From Streptomyces sp. KMM 9044 (GTDB taxonomy: Bacteria > Actinomycetota > Actinomycetes > Streptomycetales > Streptomycetaceae), in the NCBI RefSeq assembly GCF_024701375.2, contig NZ_CP113910.1, positions 5,022,001 through 5,086,000 on the forward strand: a stretch of 64,000 nucleotides of DNA. Direction: 5' to 3'. The stretch's first letter is position 1; each line of letters opens with the position of its first letter. Below the pieces are notes generated by a model that had not been told where the DNA came from, ran no database searches, and was given only the letters and a program-made list of their open reading frames with translations. Positions 1 to 8,999 of the stretch are shown here, one piece after another. The position numbers were made by a program, and so were the translations under genes.

Positions 1-63
1 ATCGGCATCCCTTGTAAGTAAAGGCACCATCGTGGAGCGACCGGAGCCGATCGACCCTGGCCG

Positions 64-95
64 CGATCGTCCGGAAGTACGATCCCGGACGATCG
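64..95. terminator. Hairpin upstream of the Nudix gene
   Basis: Two perfectly complementary 11-base arms (64-74 and 85-95) flank a 10-base loop. It probably ends transcription entering from the left edge. There is no T-run, as is usual in Streptomyces. Positions 1-255 hold no other supported feature. Confidence 0.5.
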
Positions 96-255
96 TTGAG
101 CCTTACGCAAGGGGTGTGTGTTTGGCGAGGGTTGGCTGAACCGAGATGAATGTATGGGGAAAACCCGCGATGCGTTTATGGGGTGTCGGGGGACCGAAGC
201 GGGCAAGTCGCCCGTGTGGTGGGTCTCGTGGGTGCTCGCGGGTCAACGTCCCGGA

Positions 256-722
256 ATGCGGCAGACCCTGAGAGCGGCGGCCCACGCCGTGGTGGTACGC
301 GACGGACGGCTCCTGCTGGCCCGGTCCCCGGTCCCCGGAGGTGCTCCGGAGTGGGTGCTGCCGGGCGGTGGGATGGAGCACGGTGCGGACCCGTACGACA
401 CGGTGCGGCGGGAGGCCGAGGAGGAGACCGGGTACCGCGTCGAGGTCACCGGACTGCTCGGCGTGGACTCCGTCCGGCGTGCCTTTCCCCGCCGCCCGCT
501 CCGGCTCCGCCGCGCCGTCGGCCATCAGGCCGTACGACTGGTCTACGAGGGGCGGATCGTCGGCGGCGAGCTGCGCAGCGAGATCGGCGGCTCCACCGAG
601 CTGGCCTCCTGGCACCCCTGGACGCCGTCGCGGACCTCGTCGGGGTCGGCTTGATCGACACCGGGCTGCGGCTGTGGCGGGAGCGCCCGGCGACGGGACG
701 GGTGGGACAGGTGGAAGGCTGA
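256..722 (+). pseudogene. Nudix hydrolase, frameshifted near its 3' end
   Basis: The protein from ATG 256 is a Nudix-fold hydrolase, a family that cleaves nucleoside diphosphate derivatives. The Nudix box is recognisable (GGGMEHGAD, then REAEEETGY), but the first box glutamate, expected where HGAD reads A, is alanine. After ELASWHP the frame goes out of register and stops at 654. The expected tail (LDAVADLVGVGLIDTGLRLW) is in another frame and ends at 722. One extra C in the run at 615-618 would restore a protein of about 155 residues. The lost glutamate argues for real decay rather than a base-calling slip. The substrate cannot be told. Confidence 0.7.
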
Positions 723-1040
723 CGGGTGGAGCGCGCGAACCTCGGGGCCTCGTACGCCAATGGGAAGCGACGCCCGTCATGTGAAGTTGTGGCGTCCCTG
801 GGGTTCCCCGTGAAGTGAACGCGGCGTGACCGGTCCCGGGCCGGTGCGGAAGCGGGGGCCGACGGCCCGGGTGGTCCAAGATCCACGTACGGCGATCGGT
901 GTCGCGCGTTGCCGCCGCGTTCACACGCAGGCCATTCGCGCTGCCAAGCATCCAGTACGAGCGGGACGTCCACCCGGCGAACCACCGGCGAGCGCCCCGC
1001 GGTCACTGCCGATGCGTTCGCACCCGGGGAGACAAGCGCC
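723..1040. other. Intergenic region, no gene seen
   Basis: About 320 bases between the Nudix gene and the phosphoesterase. No convincing gene is seen. It presumably holds the promoter of the phosphoesterase gene. A purine-rich ribosome-binding site (GGGGAGAC) lies just before ATG 1041. Confidence 0.4.
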
Positions 1041-2807
1041 ATGTCGCGCATACGCCCAGTAGCCGGCTCCACCGCACTCCACCGCCGTTCCCTCCTCACC
1101 GCCACCGGCGCCCTCGCCCTCTCCGTCGGCACCGGATACGCCCTGCTGCCCGGCGACGACCAGGCCGTGGCCGCCGGCCGTGCCGACGACGCCGCGGACG
1201 AGGCCGTACCGGCCTCCTCCCGGCAGGCGCCGGCCGCCCCGCTCACCCCGTACACGCGCGGCACCACCGTCGCCGGGGTGTCCGCACCGCGCGGCGGCGG
1301 TGGTGCCGGCTACCGGCGCCTCGACGAGGGGCCCGGCTGGAGGCGGGTGGTACGCGGCGAGCTGGCCGGTGCCCGCTCCGGCCGGGATGACCGCCGCGCC
1401 ACGCTGGCCGCCTTCGTGCAGCTCACCGACCTGCATGTGATCGACGCGCAGCATCCGCTGCGCCTGGAGTACCTGCGCTCCGCCGATGTGCACGCCTGGC
1501 GGCCCCACGAGGCGCTCACCGTGCACGGCGCCGTCTCCCTCGTCGAGCGGATCAACTCCCTGCGCGGCGCCCCCGTCACCGGCTCCCCGCTGCACTTCGC
1601 GATGACCACCGGCGACAACACCGACAACAACACCCGCTCCGAACTGGACTGGTACCTGACCGCGCTCAGCGGCGGTCGCATCACCCCCAACAGCGGGGAC
1701 CCGCGCCAGTACGAGGGCGTCCAGAGCAGCGGTCTGCGCCAGTACTGGCAGCCGGACGCCACCACCCGCGACGCCGACAAGCAACTCGGCTTCCCGCACC
1801 TCGACGGCTTCCTCGCCGCGGCCGTCCGCGAGGTGAACAGCCCCGGCCTCAACCTCCCCTGGTACTCCACCGTCGGCAACCACGACACGATGCCGCTCGG
1901 CTGCTACGCCTCCCACGGCGACCCGTACCTCACCGAGCTCGCCGTCGGCGGACGCAAGCTGATGGAGCTCGGGGCGGCCGAGGCGAAGAAGCTCCGGCGG
2001 ACCATCAAGAAGGCCACCGACCCGCGGGGCGTCCAGTACGGCGCGTTCCTCAGGTCCCGGGCCCGCGCCATGCGGCCGGTGACCCCCGACGAGGCGCGCG
2101 CCCCCTTCACGCCCGCCGAGTACGTCGAGGCCCACCTCGCCCCCTCGTACCGCGGGTTCGGGCCGGTGGGGCACGGCTACTCCGCCGCCAACCTCGACGC
2201 GGGCACCCAGTACTACTCGTTCCGCGTCTCCGAGGACGTCATCGGCATCAGCCTCGACACCACCGACCCGGGCGGCCACTACACGGGCTCCCTCGGCACC
2301 GCCCAACTGCGTTGGCTGGAAAGAACACTGCGCACCAACAGGGGTGCCCGCGCGATCGTCTTCAGCCACCACACCAGCAAGTCGATGACGAACACGCACC
2401 GCGACCCGGCCCGCCCCGACGAGCGGCGCCACGACGGCGCGGAACTCGTCGAACTCCTCGGCGGCCACCCCAACGTGGTGGCCTGGGTCAACGGCCACAT
2501 CCACCGCAACGCCGTCACCCCGCACACCGGCTCGGCCGGCTCCTTCTGGGAGATCTCCACCGCCTCCCACGTCGACTTCCCCCAACTCGCCCGCGTCATC
2601 GAGCTGGTGGACAACAAGGACGGCACCCTGTCCCTGTTCACCACCCTGGTCGAGTCCGCGGCCCCGGCCCGCACGGACTACAGCGACCTCACCCAGACCG
2701 GTCTCGCCGCCCTCTACCGCGAACTGTCCTGCAACGCCCCCGGCGCCCGCACCGACCTCGGCGGCACCCCCCAGGACCGCAACACGGAACTCCTGCTCAA
2801 GGCGTAG
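1041..2807 (+). CDS. Tat-exported metallophosphoesterase (TIGR03767-like)
   Basis: A 588-residue calcineurin-type phosphoesterase. The N-terminus has a twin-arginine signal (HRRSLLTATG, residues about 14-23) followed by a hydrophobic stretch, so export by Tat and an extracellular role are inferred. Metal-binding blocks appear in family order: QLTDLHVIDAQHP (about 127), GDNTDNN (about 190), GNHD (about 278), SHH and NGHIHRN (about 483). Length and layout match actinobacterial TIGR03767 proteins, whose substrate is unknown. ATG 1041 was chosen because the signal peptide starts there and an RBS precedes it; the frame is open further upstream without signal character. Confidence 0.85.
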   Translation: MSRIRPVAGSTALHRRSLLTATGALALSVGTGYALLPGDDQAVAAGRADDAADEAVPASSRQAPAAPLTPYTRGTTVAGVSAPRGGGGAGYRRLDEGPGWRRVVRGELAGARSGRDDRRATLAAFVQLTDLHVIDAQHPLRLEYLRSADVHAWRPHEALTVHGAVSLVERINSLRGAPVTGSPLHFAMTTGDNTDNNTRSELDWYLTALSGGRITPNSGDPRQYEGVQSSGLRQYWQPDATTRDADKQLGFPHLDGFLAAAVREVNSPGLNLPWYSTVGNHDTMPLGCYASHGDPYLTELAVGGRKLMELGAAEAKKLRRTIKKATDPRGVQYGAFLRSRARAMRPVTPDEARAPFTPAEYVEAHLAPSYRGFGPVGHGYSAANLDAGTQYYSFRVSEDVIGISLDTTDPGGHYTGSLGTAQLRWLERTLRTNRGARAIVFSHHTSKSMTNTHRDPARPDERRHDGAELVELLGGHPNVVAWVNGHIHRNAVTPHTGSAGSFWEISTASHVDFPQLARVIELVDNKDGTLSLFTTLVESAAPARTDYSDLTQTGLAALYRELSCNAPGARTDLGGTPQDRNTELLLKA

Positions 2808-2867
2808 GGCCAAGGCGCGGCGGGGTGCGTCGGGGCGAACGGCCCGGGGCTGTGTCCCGGGACCGGT

Positions 2868-3920
2868 TCAGCGAGGCAGGACCACGACGTGGGCCGCGGG
2901 TTCGCGGTCGTCCGCCGCCGTCAGGGCCGTACGGATCACCGCCGCCTGTTGCTCCGCCGCGTCCCGCAGCCTGTGCGGGGCGACCCGCACGACCGTGATG
3001 CCGAGCCGCTCCAGGTACTCCCGCCCGCGGGCGTACTCGGACCGCAGGACGTCGTCGTCCGGACGTTCCTCCCGGCGGATGTCCAGGTGGAGTGCCACGG
3101 CCTGCTGCGGCCAGTACGCGTCCAGGCCGCCGAGGTGGGGGCCGCCCGGCAGGCGCAGGTCGACGTTCCACAGCGGGTCGGGCAGGCCGTACTCGCGCAC
3201 CATCCGGTACAGGCGGTCCTCCGCGTGCGCGCGGCCCTCGGCCACCAGGGAGTTCACCGCGTCCTCCACGTGCGGCCGGTTCAGCAGCTTCGCGGCGGTC
3301 AGCTCCCCTACCAGCGCGGCCGCGTCGCAGTGGCCGCCGACCACCGCCTCCGCGAGCAGCCTGCGCGCCGTGCCCGTGTCGTCCAGGCCCGCCACCGCGT
3401 CGGCCAGTGCCCGCGGGACAGGCGCCACCGGTACGCCCGCCACCCGCTCGGGGGCCGGCAGCACCGGGGCGCGGACGATGCGCACGCAGCCCGTGGAGCG
3501 CAGCCGGCGCAGCCGCGGGACCAGTACGTCGAAGGTGTCCAGGGAGGGCAGCGGGGGAGCGGAGGAGAAGCCGTGCAGGGTCAGCGCGGCAAGACCGGTG
3601 ATCATCGCGTCCTCGTAGTGGGGCGCCGTCGAGTCGGCCGGGCCGGGCTGGACGGGGACGCGCCCGGACCGGGCGGACGGCCGCTCCCGGGTCGTGTACA
3701 GCAGCACCGCGTGCAGCCGCTCCTCACTGGTCGGCGGACCGGGGTGGAGCAGGAGGACGCCGGGCAGGAGCCGCTGCCAGGGTCCGCCGGGACGGCACTG
3801 GTCGTCGGCCTTCGCGGCCGAGACGCCGTACGCGCGGAGACGGGCGGTCGTGAGCACGCGCCGCGGCCCGGCGTCGAGATGGCGCAGAGGACGGGGGGAG
3901 AGCGGGGAATCGTGGTTCAT
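2868..3920 (-). CDS. Conserved hypothetical, nuclease-like C-terminal domain
   Basis: A 350-residue protein read from ATG 3920. The first 60 residues (RLRAYGVSAAKADDQCRPGG) resemble the helix-turn-helix start of AbiEi/DUF559-type proteins. The end (DAYWPQQAVALHLDIRREE, then LRSEYARGREYLERLGITVV) resembles the very-short-patch-repair or DUF559 nuclease-like fold, but a catalytic triad cannot be confirmed by eye. It is a cytoplasmic protein without membrane segments. It stands alone, convergent with the phosphoesterase and separated from pepN by a hairpin. Substrate and role are unknown. Confidence 0.65.
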   Translation of the reverse strand: MNHDSPLSPRPLRHLDAGPRRVLTTARLRAYGVSAAKADDQCRPGGPWQRLLPGVLLLHPGPPTSEERLHAVLLYTTRERPSARSGRVPVQPGPADSTAPHYEDAMITGLAALTLHGFSSAPPLPSLDTFDVLVPRLRRLRSTGCVRIVRAPVLPAPERVAGVPVAPVPRALADAVAGLDDTGTARRLLAEAVVGGHCDAAALVGELTAAKLLNRPHVEDAVNSLVAEGRAHAEDRLYRMVREYGLPDPLWNVDLRLPGGPHLGGLDAYWPQQAVALHLDIRREERPDDDVLRSEYARGREYLERLGITVVRVAPHRLRDAAEQQAAVIRTALTAADDREPAAHVVVLPR

Positions 3921-4023
3921 GTCCGGCAATTTCCCGCGCCGGATCGGCTCCCGAACCTTTGTTACGCGCCCGTCGACAATTCGGCACAAGCCTGCCCCGG
4001 GGGAAGCGTGTTCGGATGTCGAA

Positions 4024-4056
4024 AACCCCTGGTCCATTCGGGTGGGGCCAGGGGTT
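4024..4056. terminator. Terminator downstream of pepN
   Basis: Arms at 4024-4032 and 4048-4056 are perfectly complementary over 9 bases. The hairpin lies just beyond the pepN stop and before the next minus-strand gene, so it should separate the two transcripts. Confidence 0.6.
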
Positions 4057-4086
4057 ACGGCTGTTATTGACCGAATTCCGTAACGG

Positions 4087-6681
4087 TCACCCCGCCGCCG
4101 CGTCGCACGCCTGGCCGCGCAGCGCACGGGCCAGGTCGTCCCGGGCCTCCAGCACCAGACGGCGCAGAGCCGGGGGCGCGTCCTCGTGGGCCGCGAGCCA
4201 CGCGTCCGTCGCGTCCAGCGTCCCGGGCGAGTCCAGCAGTTCGGGGAACAGACCCCGTACCACGTGCATGCCGATCTGGATCGACCGTTCCTCCCACACC
4301 CGTTCGATCACCGCGAAGTACTTCTCCGCGTACGGGGCGAGCAGCTCCCGCTGCGAGGGCTGGGCGAAACCGGCGATGGTCGCCTCCACCAGCGCGTTGG
4401 ACAGCTCCTGCGACTCCACGACCCGGTCCCAGCCCGCCGCCTTGACCTCCGCCGACGGGCGGGCGGCCAGGCAGCGGACCTGGTGGCGCCTGCCGGAGGC
4501 GGTGTCGTCCCGGGCCAGCTCCTCGGCCAGCGCCTTCTCGTCGGCGAGCCCGTGCGCGGCCAGCGGCTCCAGGAACGCCCAGCGCAGCTCCTGGTCGATG
4601 TCGAGCCCTTCGACCGTCACCGTGCCCGACAGCAGCTCCCGGAGCAGCTGGAAGTCGCCCGGCGCACCGGCCGACCGGGCGAAGAAGCGGGCCCAGGCCA
4701 GCTGCTGCTCGCTGCCCGGCGCGGCGGCCTCCAGCTCGCGCCGGGCTCCCTCGGCGAGCAGCCGGCCGCCGGTCTCCCGCCAGGCGGGCGCCGCGTAGTG
4801 GACGAGCGCCGACTCGGCCCAGGCGTGCAGCATCTGGAGCACGCCGATGTCGGACTCGCGCCCGCCGAACCGCAGGACCAGGTCCACGAACTCCCGCGCG
4901 GGCAGCAGCGCGTCCCGGGTGAGGTTCCACAGCGCCGACCAGCACAGGGCGCGGGCCAGGGGGTCGGTCAGCGCGCCCAGGTGCTCGCGGAGCGTGGCCA
5001 GCGAGGTCTCGTCGAAGCGGATCTTGCAGTACGTGAGGTCGTCGTCGTTGACCAGCACCAGCTCGGGCGTCTCGGCCCCGGCGAGTTCCGCGACGACCGT
5101 ACGGGCCCCGTCCACGTCCGCCTCGGCGCGCGCGTACCGCTCCAGCACGCCACCGTCCGTACGCCGGTACAGGCCCACCGCGACCCGGTGCGGGCGCAGT
5201 TCGGGGAACGCCTCGGAGGCCTCCTGCACCACTGCCAGCTCGTCGATCCTGCCCTCCGCGGTCAACAGCACCTGGGGTGTCAGGGAGTTGACTCCGGCCG
5301 TCTGGAGCCAGGCCCGCGACCACGCCCTCATGTCGCGCCCGCTGGTCTCCTCGAGGACGGACAGCAGATCACCGAGCCGGGTGTTGCCGTACGCGTGCCG
5401 CTTGAAGTAGCGCCGGGCGCCCTCCAGGAACGCGTCCTGGCCGACGTACGCCACCAGCTGCTTGAGCACCGAGGCGCCCTTGGCGTACGTGATGCCGTCG
5501 AAGTTCAGCTTGGCGTCCTGAAGGTCGCGGATGTCCGCGGTGACCGGGTGCGTGGACGGCAGTTGGTCCGCGCGGTACGCCCAGGCCTTGCGGCGGTTGG
5601 CGAAGGTGACCCAGCCGTCGGTGAACCGGGTGGCGCCCACGAGCGAGAAGGCGCCCATGAAGTCGGCGAAGGACTCCTTCAGCCACAGGTCGTCCCACCA
5701 CCGCATGGTGACCAGGTCGCCGAACCACATGTGCGCCATCTCGTGCAGGATCGTGTTGGCGCGGCCCTCGTAGGACGCCCGGGTGACCTTGCCGCGGAAG
5801 ATGTACTCCTCCCTGAAGGTCACCAGGCCCGGGTTCTCCATCGCGCCCAGGTTGTACTCGGGCACGAACGCCTGGTCGTACTTCCCGAAGGGGTACGGGT
5901 AGTCGACGTGGTCATGGAAGAAGTCCAGGCCCTGCTTGGTCACCAGGAAGACGTCGTCGGCGTCGAAGTGCGGCGCGAGACCCCTGCGGCACATCGCGCC
6001 GAGCGGGATCTCCAGCCGTGTGCCGTCGGGCAGTTCACGCTCGTAGGAGTCGGTGACGTAGTGGTACGGCCCGGCGACCACGCAGGTGATGTACGTCGAG
6101 ATCGGCTTGGTCTCCGCGAACCGCCATACGCCGTCGGTGAGTTCACCGACCCCGTTGCTCCACACCGTCCAGCCCTCCGGGGCCCGCACCTCGAAGCGGT
6201 AGGGCGCCTTGAGGTCGGGCTGCTCGAAGTTGGCGTACACCCGGCGGGCGTCGGCCGGCTCGTACTGGGTGTAGAGGTACACCTCGCCGTCCTCGGGGTC
6301 GACGAAGCGGTGCAGGCCCTCGCCGGTACGGGAGTACGCGCACCACGCGTCGACGATCAGCTCGTTGTCGGCGGCGAGGTCGTCGAGGAGCAGCCGGGAG
6401 CCGTCGAACACCTCGCCCGGGTCGAGGTCCCGCCCGTTGAGCGAGACGGCCGTCACGCTCGGCGCGATCAGGTCCGCGAAACTGCTCGCGCCGGGCTCCG
6501 CGCAGCGGAACCGGACGGTCGTCACCGAGCGGAACGTGCGCGGCCCGTCCACGCCGCCCCCGCCCTCCCCGCCGGCCGTGCCGGTCGCGGTGCGCAGGTC
6601 GAGGGACACCTCGTACCCGTCCACCGACAACAGCGCGGCCCGCTCCCGGGCCTCGTCGCGGGTCAGGTTCTCACCGGGCAC
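4087..6681 (-). CDS. pepN: Aminopeptidase N
   Basis: An 864-residue M1 zinc aminopeptidase that removes N-terminal residues from peptides in the cytoplasm. The exopeptidase motif GAMEN lies near residue 278 and the zinc site HEMAHMWFGD near 313, with the third ligand in WLKESFADF. A long C-terminal helical domain completes the family layout, and the sequence strongly resembles S. lividans PepN. GTG 6681 was chosen because GAGGAG stands seven bases upstream and the product starts with the family's PGENLTRDEA. An in-frame ATG at 6696 is the alternative. It is divergent from the DsbA-like gene across 171 bases that should hold both promoters. Confidence 0.97.
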   Translation of the reverse strand: MPGENLTRDEARERAALLSVDGYEVSLDLRTATGTAGGEGGGGVDGPRTFRSVTTVRFRCAEPGASSFADLIAPSVTAVSLNGRDLDPGEVFDGSRLLLDDLAADNELIVDAWCAYSRTGEGLHRFVDPEDGEVYLYTQYEPADARRVYANFEQPDLKAPYRFEVRAPEGWTVWSNGVGELTDGVWRFAETKPISTYITCVVAGPYHYVTDSYERELPDGTRLEIPLGAMCRRGLAPHFDADDVFLVTKQGLDFFHDHVDYPYPFGKYDQAFVPEYNLGAMENPGLVTFREEYIFRGKVTRASYEGRANTILHEMAHMWFGDLVTMRWWDDLWLKESFADFMGAFSLVGATRFTDGWVTFANRRKAWAYRADQLPSTHPVTADIRDLQDAKLNFDGITYAKGASVLKQLVAYVGQDAFLEGARRYFKRHAYGNTRLGDLLSVLEETSGRDMRAWSRAWLQTAGVNSLTPQVLLTAEGRIDELAVVQEASEAFPELRPHRVAVGLYRRTDGGVLERYARAEADVDGARTVVAELAGAETPELVLVNDDDLTYCKIRFDETSLATLREHLGALTDPLARALCWSALWNLTRDALLPAREFVDLVLRFGGRESDIGVLQMLHAWAESALVHYAAPAWRETGGRLLAEGARRELEAAAPGSEQQLAWARFFARSAGAPGDFQLLRELLSGTVTVEGLDIDQELRWAFLEPLAAHGLADEKALAEELARDDTASGRRHQVRCLAARPSAEVKAAGWDRVVESQELSNALVEATIAGFAQPSQRELLAPYAEKYFAVIERVWEERSIQIGMHVVRGLFPELLDSPGTLDATDAWLAAHEDAPPALRRLVLEARDDLARALRGQACDAAAG

Positions 6682-6852
6682 AGGCGGACTCCTCATGCGT
6701 CGTCGACATCGACAGGTCTTGTACAGCACCGATCCTGCCATGCGCCCCTGACGCGTGGCAGGAGGGAAGGGGAGGGGCGGGAATGAGGGGCGGAGCGCGG
6801 GTGTTTCCCGGGCGAGAGACCGACCGCACCTGATTTCCTCCCGAGGAGCGAC

Positions 6853-7500
6853 ATGCCGGACACGTCCCCCACCACTCCTGTCGACTTCTGGTTCGACCCG
6901 CTGTGCCCCTGGGCCTGGATGACCTCCCGCTGGGTGCTGGAGGTGGAGAAGGTGCGGGACATCAAGGTCCGCTGGCACCTGATGAGCCTCGCCGTTCTCA
7001 ACGAGGACAAGCTCGACGAGCTGCCCGAGGAGTATGCCGAGATGCTCGCGACCAAGGCGTGGGGCCCCGTCCGTGTCGTCGCCGCGGCCCGGGAGGAGCA
7101 CGGCGCCGAGGTGCTCGGTGACCTCTACACCGCGATCGGCACCCGCATCCACAACGACGGCGAGGGCCCGGCGAAGGGGGCCGTGGCCGCCGGCCTGAAG
7201 GAGGCCGGGCTGCCCGGCTCCCTCATGGACCACTGGGACGCCACCCCCTACGAGCCCCAGCTGCGCGCCTCCCACAAGGAGGGCATCGACAAGGTCGGCC
7301 AGGACGTCGGCACCCCGGTCATCGCCGTGCCCGGCGCCGACGGCGAGCAGATCGCCTTCTTCGGCCCGGTCGTCACTCCAGTCCCCAAGGGCGAGGAGGC
7401 CGCCCGCCTCTGGGACGGCACCCTCGCCGTGGCCTCCGTCCCCGGCTTCTACGAGATCAAGCGGACGCGGACGAAGGGCCCGGACTTCGGCAACCTGTGA
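6853..7500 (+). CDS. DsbA-family, Rv2466c-like (mycothiol-dependent) oxidoreductase
   Basis: A 215-residue thioredoxin-fold protein closely resembling mycobacterial Rv2466c, a mycothiol-dependent nitroreductase. The start VDFWFDPLCPWAWMTSRW places the active-site motif at about residues 18-21. GTPVIAVPG contains the family's cis-proline, and the end (FYEIKRTRTKGPDF) is typical. The motif reads CPWA rather than CPWC, so only the first cysteine is present and a one-cysteine, mycothiol-based mechanism is inferred. It lacks a signal peptide and is cytoplasmic. GAGGAGCG precedes the ATG. Confidence 0.9.
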   Translation: MPDTSPTTPVDFWFDPLCPWAWMTSRWVLEVEKVRDIKVRWHLMSLAVLNEDKLDELPEEYAEMLATKAWGPVRVVAAAREEHGAEVLGDLYTAIGTRIHNDGEGPAKGAVAAGLKEAGLPGSLMDHWDATPYEPQLRASHKEGIDKVGQDVGTPVIAVPGADGEQIAFFGPVVTPVPKGEEAARLWDGTLAVASVPGFYEIKRTRTKGPDFGNL

Positions 7501-7549
7501 CGGGACGCTCCGGGGCCGGCCGCTTCGGACAGGGGTGACACCGGGACCG

Positions 7550-7792
7550 TCACTCCGGTTCGGGCAGGCGGATGGGCTTGGGGAACGGCTTCACCGTCCA
7601 CCCCGTGCGCAGGTTGCGGCACTGCCTGCCGGACTCCGGGTCCAGTACGTTCACGCAGATCCAGAACTCGTTCACCCCCGCCCGCCCCAGCCTCTCCTTG
7701 AGCTGCTCCCGCTCCGCCCTGTTCAGCTGACGATGCGGCTGCTCCGCGTCGCACGTCGAGCAGGGGTACTTCTTGGTCCTGGCTGTCGTCAT
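7550..7792 (-). CDS. Small cysteine-rich conserved hypothetical protein
   Basis: An 80-residue protein from ATG 7792 (MTTARTKKYPCSTCDAEQPH). A CxxC pair near the start and two further cysteines (FWICVNV, RQCRNL) could form a small zinc site; this is inference. An upstream ATG at 7819 would add nine residues that look less natural. It lies between the oxidoreductase (convergent) and the sodF terminator. Function unknown. Confidence 0.65.
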   Translation of the reverse strand: MTTARTKKYPCSTCDAEQPHRQLNRAEREQLKERLGRAGVNEFWICVNVLDPESGRQCRNLRTGWTVKPFPKPIRLPEPE

Positions 7793-7822
7793 GAGGAACT
7801 TTGACCCGGAACGCCGCATACC

Positions 7823-7859
7823 GGAAGCCCCCGCGAGTCGAGTCCTCGCGGGGGCTTCC
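7823..7859. terminator. Terminator downstream of sodF
   Basis: Perfect 13-base arms (7823-7835 and 7847-7859) form a strong GC-rich hairpin between the sodF remnant and the next minus-strand gene. Confidence 0.75.
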
Positions 7860-7924
7860 GTCTTTCCGCCTGCCGGGTGAACGGTGAGAAGGCGATCACG
7901 GGGCAGGACGTTCGGGAACAGCCC

Positions 7925-8567
7925 TCAGGGGGAGAGCGGGAGCGCATCCGTGCGGGACTTCGCGGCCTCGTGGCGCCTGGCCACGTCCTGCCAGTTCACG
8001 ACGGCCACATGGCCTCGATGAAGTCGGCCCTCCGGTTCTTGTACTGGAGGTGGAAGGCGTGCTCCCGGGCGTCGAAGACCAGGATCGGGGTCGCGCCCTG
8101 TCCGACGTTGCCCTGGTGGTCGTAGGCCTGCTCGACGATCAGCCGCCCGCTCAGCGGCTCGTACGCCAGGACGCCCCAGCCCGGCCCCCCTGCGGGGCCG
8201 CCGCGGCCTTGGTCAGCTGCGCCTTGAAGCCCGCGAAGGAGCCGAAGGACACCGCGATCGCGTCGGCCGGCTCACCCACGCCGTCCTTCTCCGGGGGCTC
8301 GCCGCCGCCGGCACCGGTCATGTTGTGCCAGTAGATCGAGTGAAGGATGCGCCCGGAGAGATGGAACGCCAGGTTCTTCTCCAACCCGTCGACCGAGTCC
8401 CGCGACTCCTTGTCCCGGGCCTCCGCGAGCTGCCCCGGCGTGTCGTTGGCGTCCTTCACGTAGGCCGCGTGGTGCTTGTCGTGGTGCGGCTCGATGATCT
8501 CGGGGCTGATCACCGGTGCGAGCTCCGCGTGGTCGTACGGCAGGTCGGGCAACGTGTAGACGGGCAT
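7925..8567 (-). pseudogene. sodF: Iron superoxide dismutase, two frameshifts
   Basis: From ATG 8567 ([19 protein letters not shown]) the sequence is an Fe/Mn superoxide dismutase with the ligand regions [10 protein letters not shown] and [10 protein letters not shown]. Frame is lost at the C-run 8185-8190 (one base short) and again at about 8003-8006, where one more base restores [15 protein letters not shown] and a stop at 7925. The family signature DxWEHA reads DAREHA, so a near-invariant tryptophan is arginine, and the SGH histidine is SGR. Substitutions plus two deletions favour a real pseudogene. Loss would be tolerable if a nickel enzyme is encoded elsewhere; that gene is not in this window. 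Confidence 0.85.
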
Positions 8568-8588
8568 GGGCCCCCTTCGGAACACTTA

Positions 8589-8605
8589 TTGCAACCAGCT
8601 TGCAA
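8589..8605 (-). promoter_or_regulatory. Putative Nur operator of sodF
   Basis: Two TTGCAA half-sites separated by five bases lie 22 bases upstream of the sodF start. This matches the TTGCAA-N5-TTGCAA box bound by the nickel-responsive repressor Nur in S. coelicolor, where nickel-loaded Nur silences sodF. Identification rests on the pattern and its position. Confidence 0.75.
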
Positions 8606-8999
8606 CTGCACGCTAGCAGCAGAAGGGGCGGTGCGGGTGCCCGGTACGCGCGGAGGCGCAGAGAGTGGGGAGTGGACGCATCCTGTTCGGAGGATGCTGT
8701 TCCGGTTACCCGGCGGCCGGGAGCCCGCCGGCCGTCCCCGCCCCCGTCCACCGGCAGGAGAAAGCCCGGGCCGCCTGCTTTGGCGGGACCCTACAGACGC
8801 CGTACGGCCGGGTCCTGCAGGAGAGGCCACGTCACCGCAGTGACCGGCGTCACCCCGTCCCCCCGGTTGGCGGGGGTTCTTTGTCCGGAGCCCACCACGG
8901 GCGCGCCGGAGCCTTTGTCGGGCGCTGACGGTGATCGGCGCGAGGGCGCTGGGATAGCGTCGCGGTGTCCCGAACCGCCCTCACCTCCGCGGAGTCCTC
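8606..8999. other. Divergent intergenic region sodF-bioY
   Basis: About 390 GC-rich bases with several short inverted repeats (for example around 8710-8740 and 8786-8818). No gene is evident. It should contain the bioY promoter. No riboswitch core could be recognised. Confidence 0.35.

Noticed and set aside
921..2813. Long open frame on the minus strand opposite the phosphoesterase
   Set aside because: It mirrors the codon pattern of the real gene and has Gly/Ala/Val-rich low-complexity composition typical of antisense frames in GC-rich DNA.
8700..8900. Cobalamin-type riboswitch before bioY
   Set aside because: A sequence resembling a B12-box was looked for (GAGGCCACGTCACC near 8821), but the surrounding conserved core could not be assembled, and BioY transports biotin.
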